12,885 bases of DNA from LB3-1 sp036401895. Lineage in GTDB: Bacteria; Chloroflexota; Chloroflexia; Chloroflexales; Kallotenuaceae. The notes beneath the pieces are model-generated. The model was not told the DNA's origin, did no database searches, and saw only the letters and a list, made by a program, of their open reading frames with translations. Where the stretch lies: the NCBI GenBank assembly GCA_036401895.1, contig DASWTW010000087.1:1-12885 (forward strand), in the 5' to 3' direction. The translations under genes and the position numbers were made by a program. Shown here in pieces: positions 1 through 6,796 of the stretch. How positions within the stretch are numbered: the first letter of the stretch is position 1; each line of letters opens with the position of its first letter.

Positions 1-707
1 AAAAGCAGCAGCGCCGCGCCGAGCATCAGAAACACATTGCCGTGCGAGGTGAACAAGGCATTCTGCCAGTTCGTCAGCAACGCCGGGTTGAGGATGATCT
101 CATAGATCCCGGTGCCGACCACGATCAGGCTCAGCAGAATGTAGGCGGCCACAACACCCACGGCGATACCGATCGCTTCGTTGAAACCTTTAAGAAAGAC
201 TGCGCCCAGCAGCGCGATCAGAACCAGCGTCAAGACGACCGGGTAATCCAGCGCATGAGGAACGAGAGGATTCTCAATAATGTGCGCGGTCGCATCGGCG
301 GCGGAGAGCGTGATCGTGATAATGAAGCTGGTCGTCACAAAGCCGATCAAACACAGCACAAACAGCTTGCCCTGCCACCATGAGAGCAGATGCTCAAGCA
401 TGGAGATTGAGCCGTCACCATGCGGGCTTTCGGCGGCGACGCGATTATACATCGGCAGCGCGCCAAAGAGCGTCAGCAGCACCAGGATCAACGTCGCGAC
501 AGGAGCGAGCGAGCCCGCAGCCAGAGCCGCAATGCCCGGCTGGTAGCCCAGCGTAGAAAAATAATCGACGCCGGTCAGACACATCACCTGCCACCAGGAG
601 TGCGTATGGCGGGCATTCTCCTTCTCATACGGTCCCTCGGTCTCCCGGCGCTGATCCGCAAGCAGCCATTGGGTTAATCGATTGGTCGAGCTAACAGGAC
701 GGGCCAT
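1..707 (-). CDS. APC-family amino-acid permease, N-terminal part (runs off left edge)
   Basis: The minus frame from the ATG at 705-707 stays open to base 3 with no stop, giving 235 residues; the C-terminal part lies outside the window. The protein is probably an amino-acid or amine permease of the APC superfamily (AA_permease_2-like) in the cytoplasmic membrane. A polar N-terminus of about 37 residues is followed by a conserved-looking first segment (WWQVMCLTGVDYFSTLGYQP, about residues 38-57). Further hydrophobic helices lie near residues 58-86, 113-135, 155-170, 176-200 and 222-235. The glycine-containing break in the first helix is typical of the LeuT-like fold. The start is fixed by an AAAGGAG ribosome site (717-723) nine bases upstream, and a promoter precedes it at 758-787. 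The family assignment is from general resemblance; the substrate cannot be told. Confidence 0.85.
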   Translation of the reverse strand, partial: MARPVSSTNRLTQWLLADQRRETEGPYEKENARHTHSWWQVMCLTGVDYFSTLGYQPGIAALAAGSLAPVATLILVLLTLFGALPMYNRVAAESPHGDGSISMLEHLLSWWQGKLFVLCLIGFVTTSFIITITLSAADATAHIIENPLVPHALDYPVVLTLVLIALLGAVFLKGFNEAIGIAVGVVAAYILLSLIVVGTGIYEIILNPALLTNWQNALFTSHGNVFLMLGAALLL

Positions 708-757
708 CTACCGTTGCTCCTTTATACTTGTTTCGCGTAGTAAACGTATCGTAAACC

Positions 758-787
758 AGTCTAGGCATTGGATCGGCCAGACGTCAA
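758..787 (-). promoter_or_regulatory. Sigma70-type promoter of the amino-acid permease gene
   Basis: On the minus strand TTGACG (782-787) and TAGACT (758-763) are separated by 18 bases, and the permease start codon lies about 50 bases downstream. The -35 matches five of six consensus bases and the -10 four of six. Just upstream is a 7-bp inverted repeat (818-824 with 836-842) that could be an operator. Confidence 0.45.
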
Positions 788-817
788 GTCTGCATGTATG
801 CCAGATCGCCAGGACAA

Positions 818-842
818 ATGTTGTGTTTTGTGCAGACAACAT
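818..842. repeat. Inverted repeat upstream of the permease promoter
   Basis: ATGTTGT (818-824) and ACAACAT (836-842) form a perfect 7-bp dyad around an 11-base centre. It lies 30 to 55 bp upstream of the -35 box of the permease promoter. Its placement would suit a transcriptional regulator site, but no regulator is encoded in view. The rest of 708-959 holds only the promoter described above and the hairpin at 898-926; no convincing gene was seen. Confidence 0.3.
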
Positions 843-897
843 GCCATGGATTGGTACGCTGAGCAAGCAATCCGAGTTGCAGGATCTTTAAACAGCC

Positions 898-926
898 AGC
901 CGCCAACCGAGAGCAGGCTGGCGGCT
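898..926 (-). terminator. Terminator-like hairpin after the lipoprotein gene
   Basis: AGCCGCCAACC (898-908) and GGCTGGCGGCT (916-926) form an 11-bp stem with one wobble pair and a 7-base loop. It lies 34 bases past the lipoprotein stop codon. On the minus strand the stem is followed by GGCTGTTTAAAG, a poor U-tract, so termination may be partial or Rho-assisted. Confidence 0.5.
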
Positions 927-959
927 CGTGTACGCAGCGCCGACGGCAGACTGTGCTGC

Positions 960-1487
960 CTAGCGCTGATTCGCTTCCTGGTATTCCTTGAGCTGGCCCT
1001 CTAGCTTGGCCCAGGTCTCGGACGGCACGATCGCCTTGATGGCCGCGTAGATCTCCTCCGCCTTAGCCTCCTGGCTTTCGACTACCTGGCTGGGAATTTC
1101 GAACTTCGTTTCGTTGGCGACGACGGTCAGATCCGCAGTGCTGCCGCCGACACGTGGATTCGTCTCTGCGCGCCAGGACTGGGAGAAAAGGCCCAGCTCC
1201 AGGAGCTGCTGGTACAAACGATCACGATCGGCGACCGGCACCTGAAACAGCTCACGCCACTGCGGCACATCCGACGCCGGATAATCGGGTATCATGATCA
1301 GCTCGCAGTTGCCCTTGGGCGTAAGCGTAATGCTGTACTCGTAGTGATACGGCGGCGGCAGCGAGCCCTCGCGCCAGTCATAAACCAGGGCAAAATCGTC
1401 GGGTCTTTGTGCAGGCATATCCGGCCTCCCACAGCCCACGATGGCCAGCAGCAGCAGACCAAGCAGAACGAATAACCATCGCTGCAT
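960..1487 (-). CDS. Small secreted lipoprotein of unknown function
   Basis: This 175-residue protein has a clear lipoprotein signal: MQR, a hydrophobic stretch at residues 4-17, and a lipobox IVGC whose cysteine is residue 19. It should be lipidated there and anchored on the outer face of the cytoplasmic membrane. The mature part begins with a Pro-rich linker, has a soluble mixed alpha/beta look through the middle and ends in a charged helix (about residues 140-175). No enzyme motif was recognised. The start is supported by an AGGAG site seven bases upstream. It lies 15 bases after the Cys-rich gene (1503-1967), so the two are very likely co-transcribed from the promoter at 1995-2023. Function is unknown. 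Confidence 0.82.
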   Translation of the reverse strand: MQRWLFVLLGLLLLAIVGCGRPDMPAQRPDDFALVYDWREGSLPPPYHYEYSITLTPKGNCELIMIPDYPASDVPQWRELFQVPVADRDRLYQQLLELGLFSQSWRAETNPRVGGSTADLTVVANETKFEIPSQVVESQEAKAEEIYAAIKAIVPSETWAKLEGQLKEYQEANQR

Positions 1488-1502
1488 TACGCGCTCCTGG
1501 CA

Positions 1503-1967
1503 CTAGCCGACCAGCGGGATAACATCCTGTTTGGCAAAGACCGTGTGCGGAATCTGGGCCGGCGGCGTAAAGGCTGGGACGCGCACCCCGACCGGCGCGG
1601 GCTCGCTCTCGGCCCAATCGAGATATTCGTCGCTCAGCACGCCGTTGAAATACACATGCACGACCTGGTTCTGCGTGATGCGATTGACCGCATCCCAGAC
1701 CTCGTTGTCGTCGGCGGAGTGCACCACCAGCATGCCGCGCTCAGGAGCGTACTCGTTCTCGCCCGGCGGGATCACGAACGCCAGCCACTCATTCGGGTAG
1801 CGCTCCTCGACTGCCGCGATCTGCTCGACCTTGCCTTTCTCGTCTATGCCGGTGTACGGGCAGCCGCAGTCGCAATCGACACCGCACTGGCCGGAGCTGC
1901 ACGAGCTGCCGCCGCAGGTTTTGTTGCCGCCATGCTCGGCGGTGGTCAGGTTTATCATCACAGGCAT
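1503..1967 (-). CDS. Protein with Cys-rich N-terminal cluster, unknown function
   Basis: The 154-residue product carries six cysteines within residues 18-36 (C18, C23, C28, C32, C34, C36; spacing x4, x4, x3, x, x) in a Gly/Ser-rich setting. A metal- or cluster-binding or redox segment would look like this. No signal peptide or membrane helix is visible. From about residue 49 a compact acidic domain follows (for example NEWLAFVIPPGENEYAPERG and VVHVYFNG). It faintly recalls the small DUF5678 family, but I cannot confirm this. The chosen start has AAAGG nine bases upstream; a second ATG three codons in is possible. It is the first gene of a unit with the lipoprotein gene 15 bases downstream. 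Confidence 0.8.
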   Translation of the reverse strand: MPVMINLTTAEHGGNKTCGGSSCSSGQCGVDCDCGCPYTGIDEKGKVEQIAAVEERYPNEWLAFVIPPGENEYAPERGMLVVHSADDNEVWDAVNRITQNQVVHVYFNGVLSDEYLDWAESEPAPVGVRVPAFTPPAQIPHTVFAKQDVIPLVG

Positions 1968-1994
1968 CGCTGTTTACCTTTCTGTTGCTCCACA

Positions 1995-2023
1995 ACTATA
2001 CCGTAGTGCTGGCGCTTTCTCAA
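1995..2023 (-). promoter_or_regulatory. Sigma70-type promoter of the Cys-rich/lipoprotein unit
   Basis: On the minus strand TTGAGA (2018-2023) and TATAGT (1995-2000) are separated by exactly 17 bases. Each matches five of six consensus bases, making this one of the best promoters in the window. Transcription should start near 1988, giving a 5' leader of about 20 bases before the Cys-rich gene. Confidence 0.7.
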
Positions 2024-2090
2024 GATCGGGAGATTACAAGCCAAACAGCCCACGTCGCCGTGAGCTGTTGGTGAATTGGCAAGAGACAAA

Positions 2091-2107
2091 TTTGGGGACT
2101 CCCCAAA
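2091..2107 (-). terminator. Hairpin ending the ABC/GNAT gene array
   Basis: TTTGGGG (2091-2097) and CCCCAAA (2101-2107) are a perfect 7-bp dyad with a 3-base loop. It lies about 8 bases past the stop of the ABC-2 permease gene. On the minus strand it is followed by TTTGTCTCTT, an imperfect U-tract. It separates the array from the promoter at 1995-2023. Confidence 0.5.
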
Positions 2108-2114
2108 CCCCCGC

Positions 2115-2969
2115 CTAGCCGTTACGCTTCAGCCGCCCGGTGCGCTTGGCGTACTGCTCAGCCGTGACAAAGACCCACAGCCCGGCCGGCACCGCGATCG
2201 CGCCGATGATCAGCAGCGGCAGAATGTATGTCTGCGCCAGGCTGAAGACGCTGGCGTTTTCCAGCAGCGCCTCGCGCATACCCGCCAGCACATAGTACGC
2301 CGGCGAGACTTGGCTGATCGTCTGCATCCAGCCGGGCAGCACCGCGATCGGGAAGTACACGCCCGAGACCAGCAGGATCAGCGCCTTGATCACATTGGTC
2401 ATCTGCGCGCCGCGCTCAGGAAAGAGCAGCGGCAGCACTGCGGCGAAGATGCCCATGCCCACGAACGACAGGCTGCCGACGACCAGCAGCGACATCGCGC
2501 CGAAAAAGTTGGCCTGCGCCAGGCTCACATCGAAGAAGAACGAGACCACGCCCAGGATGATCGCCGTGTGCAGCACGCCGTACAGAATCGCGAAGAGCGT
2601 CGCGCCCAGCAGATGCGTCAGCCGCGAGATCGGAGCCATAAACGTGTACTCGATCGTGCCTTCCCAGCGCTCCCAGGTGATCGTTTCGCTGATCGCGTCG
2701 AAGACCACCGCAAGGTAGTTCCAGACCAGCGTACCGACCAGCAGGAACAAGATGAACTCGTTGACCTCGGCGGGCGAGATCGCTACGCCCGTGATCTCGG
2801 GCGAGGCTTTGGCGATAAAGGTGATCGAGAGCGCGTTGACGATCGAATAGACCAGAAACACGACTTCCCAGCCCCAGTAGCGCTTCACCAGATTTATATT
2901 GCGCTCGACAAACGCGTACGAAGCCTTTGTCTCGCGGAACAATGATCGTCCAAGTCCAGCAACAGTCAT
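2115..2969 (-). CDS. ABC-2 type transporter permease
   Basis: This 284-residue integral membrane protein is the channel subunit of an ABC-2 exporter (DrrB/NodJ-like). A basic N-terminal cytoplasmic stretch is followed by about six hydrophobic segments near residues 35-53, 71-91, 119-146, 156-181, 195-212 and 248-270. Family hallmarks are a WEGTIEY coupling-helix region (102-108) and a conserved C-terminal segment with LVSGVYFPIAVLPGW (200-214) and SPAYYVLAGMRE (222-233). It is the only permease in the array, so a homodimer is likely. The best partner ATPase in view is encoded at 9715-10605, about 6.7 kb upstream on the same strand, with acetyltransferase genes and rsgA between. It starts 33 bases after the preceding GNAT gene, with a GGGGG ribosome site. 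The substrate is unknown. Confidence 0.93.
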   Translation of the reverse strand: MTVAGLGRSLFRETKASYAFVERNINLVKRYWGWEVVFLVYSIVNALSITFIAKASPEITGVAISPAEVNEFILFLLVGTLVWNYLAVVFDAISETITWERWEGTIEYTFMAPISRLTHLLGATLFAILYGVLHTAIILGVVSFFFDVSLAQANFFGAMSLLVVGSLSFVGMGIFAAVLPLLFPERGAQMTNVIKALILLVSGVYFPIAVLPGWMQTISQVSPAYYVLAGMREALLENASVFSLAQTYILPLLIIGAIAVPAGLWVFVTAEQYAKRTGRLKRNG

Positions 2970-3002
2970 AGATACCCCCAGTTAAGCCGCGCCCTGATGC
3001 GC

Positions 3003-3536
3003 CTAGCGGCTGCGCCGCGCTTGCCACTCCGAGCGCATCAGGCCCATCAGCACCACGTCGAAATATTGACCTTTGTGGTAGCCGTGCTCGCGCAGCCGGC
3101 CCTCCTCGACGAAGCCCAGCGCCTGGTAGCAGCGGATCGCTCGCTCGTTGGTCGCCCAGGTTTCCAGCCAGATGCGGCGAAAATTCTGCATCTCGAAGGC
3201 CCATTCAAGCAGCACGTTGATCGCGTCGCGGCCATAGCCCTTGCCAAGATAGTCGCGCTCATAGATCGCGATGCCGAACGCCGACAGCTGAAGCCGGCGG
3301 TCGCGGTGGTGCAGGCCGATCGAGCCGATCACTTTACCGTCGGCCTCGATCACAAACCAGCTGCGATCCTCGTCCTCGACATTCTTATCGAACTCTTTCT
3401 CCATTGTCGCCAGCGGAATCGGCCGCCAGTTGCCGTCGGCCAGCAGCACCAGATCCAGATCCTTCTCAAGCTCATATAACGTCTTAAGATCTTCGCGCTG
3501 AACGGCGCGCAGAGTCACTTTTTCGCCTCGTAGCAT
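3003..3536 (-). CDS. RimJ/RimL/SpeG-like GNAT N-acetyltransferase (third of three)
   Basis: A 177-residue single-domain GNAT (Acetyltransf_3 type) expected to transfer an acetyl group from acetyl-CoA to an amine; the substrate may be a protein N-terminus, polyamine, sugar amine or drug. It opens with the family's LRGEKVTLRAV strand. The acetyl-CoA pyrophosphate loop is at 96-105 (YLGKGYGRDA) and the C-terminal NERAIRCYQALGF helix-strand at 130-142. Length is normal. The ATG has a GAGGGAG site seven bases upstream and lies three bases after the stop of the neighbouring GNAT gene (3540-4082). The two proteins share WATNERAIRCY and about 44 nearly identical bases, so they are tandem duplicates. 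Confidence 0.92.
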   Translation of the reverse strand: MLRGEKVTLRAVQREDLKTLYELEKDLDLVLLADGNWRPIPLATMEKEFDKNVEDEDRSWFVIEADGKVIGSIGLHHRDRRLQLSAFGIAIYERDYLGKGYGRDAINVLLEWAFEMQNFRRIWLETWATNERAIRCYQALGFVEEGRLREHGYHKGQYFDVVLMGLMRSEWQARRSR

Positions 3537-3539
3537 ACG

Positions 3540-4082
3540 TTAGCTCCCTCGCTGTCGCTCCAGCCATTCGCGGCGCAACACGCCCATCTGCACAATATCT
3601 ACCAGCTGGCCGGCAACCCACTTCGCCTCACGCATGCGGCCCTCTTCGATAAAGCCAACCGCTCGGTAGCAGCGGATCGCCCGCTCGTTGGTCGCCCAGG
3701 TCTCCAGCGAAATACGGTGAAAATTATCGATCACAAAGGCCCAGCGCAGCAGCGTGTTGAGCGTGTCGCGGCCCAAACCCTTGCCCAGCCGTGCGCCGTC
3801 GAGCACGATCGCCAGCCAGGCGTGCTGTGAGCGCCGGTCGATGTCTTTCAGCGCCACCGAGCCGATGCAGCGATCGTCGATCGCGACCGCAAAGTTAATC
3901 CGCTCGTCGGGCGAGGAATCAAGGATCGCATGCCAGCGGCTGCGCGCCGCCTCAGCCGTTAGTGGCAGCCACATGCCCGATCCCGCGACCGCAACCTCGA
4001 CATTCTCGGCCATCAAGTGATACCACGCGTCGAAGTCGGCCTCGCGGAACGGACGCAGCGTCACTTGTTCACCCTGTAGCAT
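3540..4082 (-). CDS. RimJ/RimL/SpeG-like GNAT N-acetyltransferase (second of three)
   Basis: A 180-residue GNAT of the RimJ/RimL type, predicted to be cytoplasmic and acetyl-CoA dependent. The acetyl-CoA loop is at 98-107 (RLGKGLGRDT) and the NERAIRCYRAVGF element at 132-144. I chose the ATG at 4080-4082. It gives MLQGEQVTLRPF, which aligns with the start of its duplicate (MLRGEKVTLRAV), and places GGGAG nine bases upstream. The in-frame ATG at 4086-4088 would leave only three bases of spacing. The gene overlaps the 3' end of the upstream GNAT gene by 14 bases, which suggests translational coupling. Substrate unknown. Confidence 0.9.
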   Translation of the reverse strand: MLQGEQVTLRPFREADFDAWYHLMAENVEVAVAGSGMWLPLTAEAARSRWHAILDSSPDERINFAVAIDDRCIGSVALKDIDRRSQHAWLAIVLDGARLGKGLGRDTLNTLLRWAFVIDNFHRISLETWATNERAIRCYRAVGFIEEGRMREAKWVAGQLVDIVQMGVLRREWLERQRGS

Positions 4083-4674
4083 GACCATGTTCTCCCAGCA
4101 GCGTGACCAGCGCGCTCATCCGCGACAGATCAAGCTCGTCGCGCGTGATGTCCATCAGCACTTTGTCGTAGCGCCGCCCCCCGATCTGATAGCAACCGCG
4201 CCAGCGTCCAGCCTCGCGAAAGCCGGCCTTGAGGTAGGCTCGATGACCGCGCTCGTTGAAGGCGACAAACCACAGGCAGATGCTCCACAGATTCTTGAAG
4301 AAGCAGCCGTACTCGGCCATCAGCCTAACCGCCTCGGTCCCGTAGCCACGGCCGCGCGCGGTCTTGTCACCGATGTTAATGCCCAGCTCAGCGGTGCCAT
4401 GCAGCAGATCGATATTCTTCAGCCCCACCGTCCCGATCAGATGCTGCGTCTCGCGCACAATGATGCCAAAGTTGATCTGATCGCTCTGCTTGGACAGGCT
4501 GTTGTACCATTCCTGCTCCTGCTCCTGCCGATAGACCGCGCCGACCGCGCCAAGATAGGCCGTGGTTTCTAGATCGCTGAACCACTCGGTAAAGGTCGGT
4601 ACGTCGTCCTGGAGCAGCGTGGTCAGAAAAATTCGCTCGCCGGGCACGATCTCAGGCCGAATCACTGGCAACAT
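4069..4674 (-). CDS. RimJ/RimL-like GNAT N-acetyltransferase (first of three)
   Basis: A 201-residue GNAT, more divergent than the next two. The acetyl-CoA loop is at 106-115 (ARGRGYGTEA, an R-x-x-G-x-G motif), followed by NERGHRAYLKAGF at 140-152. The C-terminus extends about 20 residues past the fold. The start is the ATG at 4672-4674, which has a consensus AAGGAG six bases upstream; an in-frame TTG at 4707 lacks such a site. The gap to the preceding double-GNAT gene is 39 bases. The 3' end overlaps the following GNAT gene. Acetylation of a small amine or a peptide is inferred from family only. Confidence 0.9.
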   Translation of the reverse strand: MLPVIRPEIVPGERIFLTTLLQDDVPTFTEWFSDLETTAYLGAVGAVYRQEQEQEWYNSLSKQSDQINFGIIVRETQHLIGTVGLKNIDLLHGTAELGINIGDKTARGRGYGTEAVRLMAEYGCFFKNLWSICLWFVAFNERGHRAYLKAGFREAGRWRGCYQIGGRRYDKVLMDITRDELDLSRMSALVTLLGEHGHATG

Positions 4675-4713
4675 CGGGATCTCCTTCCTCCACAACGTCG
4701 GCTGCAACGTGAG

Positions 4714-5676
4714 CTAGACATCCTTCATACATGCGATGAACGTGCGCGTCGTGCGAAAGCCGACCGACTCGTACAGTCGTGTCGCGCCGGTCGGGCTGTC
4801 GGCGTCCACGCCCAGCAGCGCAGTGTCAAGACCTTCGGCCTTGAGCAGCCGCAGACCCGAGAGCAGCATCGCGCGGCCCAGCCCCAGCTTGCGATAGCCC
4901 CGGCGCGTGCCCAGCAGCGAGATCCAGCCTTCCTTGCGGCCGGTCCGCTCATTTTGCTTGGGTGTGATCATGCACTTGCAGAACGCCGCCAGAGTGCCGT
5001 CATCCGCCACCGCGATCAGATCGTGCTGCGGTCGGTAGTGGCTTTCAGTCAGCCAGTGCAGCCGCTCCTCAACCGTCAGGTCGTGATGCTCCCAGTGATC
5101 GATGAACGACAGGTTGAACATTTCGACCCAGGCCGGCACTTCCTCAGGGCCTGCCAGCGTTCGCAGCGTAAAGCCTTCCGGAAACTGCGCCTCAGGCAGC
5201 GGATCGGACAGCGGGCGCGCCATGTCCATGAAGTAGCGCACTGTCTTGAAGCCGTGCTGCTCCAGCATCGCGATCCGCTGGGGATTATCCGAGATCGAGC
5301 CGGTGCGCAGTCTGCCGGCCACACCGCGCTGCTGCGCAACTTCGCGAACCCGCTCACCGGCCCAGCCAAACAGCTCGCCTTCCAGGCCATAGTCCCAGCG
5401 CAGGTTGGGATGGATACGAAACCAGATAAAACTCGACAGGTCGTCGCCGGCCGGGGGAATATAGATTCGACAAAAGGCGACCATTGTTCCGTCGGCATCT
5501 TCCCACACACCCAGATCGCGCTGCACGTCGAGTGTGGGATCGCTCAAGTCTTCACGTATCTCGCCGATCGAGGTTCCCTGATCGAGTCGATCGACAGCCT
5601 CACAGATATTGAGCAGATCCACGATCTGCGGTAGATCGGCCTCCCCAGTGTAGGGACGCATCGTCAATGTTGTCAC
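4714..5676 (-). CDS. Double-GNAT (mycothiol synthase-like) acetyltransferase
   Basis: This 320-residue protein has two fused GNAT domains, about 5-155 and 168-318, in the arrangement of mycothiol synthase MshD. The C-terminal domain has an intact acetyl-CoA loop (RKLGLG, 262-267) and the LYESVGF element (301-307). In the N-terminal domain the equivalent loop reads R93-W-D-Y-G-L-E99, with glutamate where glycine or alanine is usual, so that domain may not be catalytic. The GTG start at 5674-5676 is supported by GGAG six bases upstream; the in-frame ATG five codons later is badly spaced. It is a tandem paralogue of the gene at 5715-6686 and shares EMFNLSFIDH. No other mycothiol gene is present, so it should not be called mshD. 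Confidence 0.9.
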   Translation of the reverse strand: MTTLTMRPYTGEADLPQIVDLLNICEAVDRLDQGTSIGEIREDLSDPTLDVQRDLGVWEDADGTMVAFCRIYIPPAGDDLSSFIWFRIHPNLRWDYGLEGELFGWAGERVREVAQQRGVAGRLRTGSISDNPQRIAMLEQHGFKTVRYFMDMARPLSDPLPEAQFPEGFTLRTLAGPEEVPAWVEMFNLSFIDHWEHHDLTVEERLHWLTESHYRPQHDLIAVADDGTLAAFCKCMITPKQNERTGRKEGWISLLGTRRGYRKLGLGRAMLLSGLRLLKAEGLDTALLGVDADSPTGATRLYESVGFRTTRTFIACMKDV

Positions 5677-5714
5677 AGCCGTCTCCAGATAATGCAGGTT
5701 TTTCGGCGGTGTGG

Positions 5715-6686
5715 CTACAGGTTCTTCGTGAACTTGATCCAGGTCTCAGCCCTGGTAAAGCCTGCCGCCTCGTAGAGTCGGGTTGCGCCGGTCAGGCTCT
5801 GCGCGTCGACGCCGAGCTTGGCGCTCTCCATGCCGCTGGCTTTGAGCCGTTGCAGCCCGGCCAGCAGGATCGCGCGTCCCAGCCCGATACGCCGGAAGCC
5901 GCGCCGTGTACCCAGCAGATGCACCCAGCCAACTTTTTGACCGGTGCGCTCATTTTCACCGGGGTTGATCCCGGCCCAGCAGAACGCCGCGAAGGTGCCG
6001 TCGTCGGCTACCGCAACCAGATTCAGCTCAGGGCGGCCGTCGGGATCGTCCATCCAGTTCTTCCAGCGCTCGAAGGTCAGCGGATGATGGTTGTAATGGT
6101 CGATGAACGACAGGTTGAACATTTCGATCCAGGCCTCGCCGTCGGCCTCATCCTTAATGTCGCGGAGCGTAAAGCCTGCGGGCAGCTCCGTCGGCGGCAG
6201 CTGGTCGTCGAGCGTGCGCTCCATCACGAACGTGTAGCGCTCGGGGCTCATGCCGCGACTTTCCAGCAGCGCGATCTGGTCGGTCTGCATATCGCGCAAG
6301 GCAACCGTGCTCTTCGCCGGAACGCCGCGCTCATGTGATATCTCGCGCAGCCTGCTCTCGCCCCAGTCTAGAATCTGCGCCTCCAGGCCGCTCTGGCGGT
6401 GCTCAGGATGCGCCTGATAAACGATCCGCCCCTCGATCCGCGCGTCGTTCTGGGGAATCCAGATCTGCGCAAAGCCGACCAGATTACCCTCGGCGTCGTC
6501 CCACAGCAGCACGTTGCGATCTTTATCGAGCCAGGGATCGGAGAACTCGACGCGTAGTTCGTTAACGTTCGTGCCCTGGCCAAGCTGATCGACCTCCTCG
6601 CAGGTATTCCACAGATCGGCAATCTTGACCAGATCCTCTTCACCACGAAACTGGCGCGTCTCCAGACGAGCATCTACAATCGTCAT
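5715..6686 (-). CDS. Double-GNAT (mycothiol synthase-like) acetyltransferase, paralogue
   Basis: A 323-residue two-domain GNAT paralogous to the gene 38 bases downstream (4714-5676). The C-terminal domain carries RRIGLG (265-270) and LYEAAGF (304-310). The N-terminal loop is degenerate (H96-R-Q-S-G-L-E102), again with glutamate at the last position, so the loss predates the duplication. EMFNLSFIDHY (188-198), between the domains, is nearly invariant between the copies even at the DNA level and may form the substrate site. The ATG has AAGGA eight bases upstream. It follows rsgA after 110 bases; I saw no clear terminator or promoter in that gap, only a GCGATCGC palindrome at 6703-6710. Substrate unknown. 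Confidence 0.9.
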   Translation of the reverse strand: MTIVDARLETRQFRGEEDLVKIADLWNTCEEVDQLGQGTNVNELRVEFSDPWLDKDRNVLLWDDAEGNLVGFAQIWIPQNDARIEGRIVYQAHPEHRQSGLEAQILDWGESRLREISHERGVPAKSTVALRDMQTDQIALLESRGMSPERYTFVMERTLDDQLPPTELPAGFTLRDIKDEADGEAWIEMFNLSFIDHYNHHPLTFERWKNWMDDPDGRPELNLVAVADDGTFAAFCWAGINPGENERTGQKVGWVHLLGTRRGFRRIGLGRAILLAGLQRLKASGMESAKLGVDAQSLTGATRLYEAAGFTRAETWIKFTKNL

Positions 6687-6796
6687 AGGTTGCTTCCTTA
6701 CGGCGATCGCCTTGGCGACCGCGCTGCTAGTACGTTTATGCTGTATGTGTCGTATGGCGATCTGTTATTCACGTCGCGAGCAATCGCAGCGTATGA

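Noticed and set aside
2076..2945. Long plus-strand open frame (289 codons) opposite the ABC-2 permease
   Set aside because: It is rich in Arg/Asp/Gln, has no recognisable motif or ribosome site, and mirrors the codon structure of the clear permease gene on the other strand.
4714..5676. Naming the double-GNAT genes mshD
   Set aside because: Only the domain arrangement is shared with mycothiol synthase; no mycothiol pathway gene is nearby and the N-domain loop is altered.
6703..6710. GCGATCGC octamer (also in 10733-10742 and near 2188-2195) as a HIP1-like repeat
   Set aside because: Few copies, and one lies in coding sequence of a genome that favours GATCG-type words; no evidence of a functional site.
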